DNA of 34,782 nucleotides from assembly GCA_021324575.1 (NCBI GenBank), contig JAJPIW010000101.1, positions 1 to 34,782 on the forward strand. Reading direction: 5' to 3'. The position numbers were made by a program, and so were the translations under genes. Below are positions 34,693 through 34,782 of this stretch, one piece after another. Origin of the DNA: Intrasporangiaceae bacterium (GTDB lineage Bacteria > Actinomycetota > Actinomycetes > Actinomycetales > Dermatophilaceae). Each line of letters opens with the position of its first letter. Position 1 is the first letter of the stretch. The notes under the pieces were generated by a model. That model did no database searches, was not told the DNA's origin, and was given only the letters and a program-made list of their open reading frames with translations.

Positions 34693-34782
34693 TCAGGGTG
34701 CTAGTGCAACACCTGGTGGTTCTGCTTGTGCCAGGAGGGTATCGAGGCGTTGGGCGGGGGTGGCCCAGGCGTGGCGTTTGCG
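34693..34782 (-). mobile_element. C-terminal end of an IS30-family-like transposase (cut by window edge)
   Basis: The minus strand reads 29 codons and a TGA: RKRHAWATPAQRLDTLLAQA, then EPPGVALAP. RxR...W.TPA(E/Q)xL is the typical end of IS30-type (and some related DDE) transposases, where target-strand contacts end in this tail. The remainder of the element lies to the right. The AT-richer stretch CAAAATTATC at 34663 may be near its terminal inverted repeat, but no partner is visible in the window. IS family is tentative. Confidence 0.6.

Overview
The window is high-GC (about 70% G+C) actinobacterial chromosome. GTG starts are common, several genes begin 6-7 nt after a TANNNT hexamer (the leaderless pattern of Actinobacteria), and the gene content (13E12-type HNH nuclease, MoxR/DUF58/DUF4350/DUF4129/SpoIIM/RDD cluster, LpdA-type flavoprotein, PNP next to a PGM/PMM-family mutase) is typical of the phylum. 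Gene order resembles the lpdA-deoD-pmmB-add neighbourhood of mycobacteria. From overall style I would guess a member of the Micrococcales such as the Intrasporangiaceae, but the genus cannot be fixed from this sequence. No tRNA, rRNA or CRISPR array is visible.

Layout. 1-4036 (+): the 3' part of an HNH endonuclease of the DUF222/13E12 family, a small cupin, a luciferase-like monooxygenase and adenosine deaminase. 4037-4239: a convergent spacer built from a 60-bp direct repeat and palindromes. 4240-6084: divergent RDD and SpoIIM-like membrane proteins whose two -10 hexamers overlap. 6218-15616 (-): nine tightly packed genes reading deoC, aldehyde dehydrogenase, a truncated ALDH-like protein, uridine kinase-like, a membrane protein, DUF4129, DUF4350, MoxR ATPase, DUF58. 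15715-19710 (+): a broken dihydrofolate-reductase-family gene, an alpha/beta hydrolase, a gene remnant on the minus strand, and a large YfhO-like membrane protein. 19829-23148 (-): an ABC exporter pair, a structured spacer, and an HtrA-type serine protease. 23277-25827 (-): PGM/PMM-family mutase and purine nucleoside phosphorylase. 25937-28056 (+): a Tat-type lipoprotein related to polysaccharide deacetylases and a beta-propeller lipoprotein. 28062-33001 (-): an unknown lipoprotein and a four-gene ABC importer. 33302-34645 (+): an LpdA-type flavoprotein. The right edge cuts into an IS30-like transposase.

How the genes fit together. Adenosine deaminase, purine nucleoside phosphorylase, the sugar-phosphate mutase (probably acting as phosphopentomutase), DeoC and aldehyde dehydrogenase together make a plausible route from purine (deoxy)nucleosides to glyceraldehyde-3-phosphate and acetate. 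They are split among separate transcription units but lie within 23 kb. The MoxR/DUF58 block is an AAA+ chaperone plus VWA-like module tied to envelope proteins.

The most unusual signal is not a gene. The octamer GTATGCCG (or its complement CGGCATAC) occurs about 39 times, plus two near-matches, in 34.8 kb. Roughly one is expected from base composition. The two orientations are equally frequent, copies lie in both genes and spacers, and inside genes the octamer forces codons that are otherwise avoided here (TAT, GCA, ATA).
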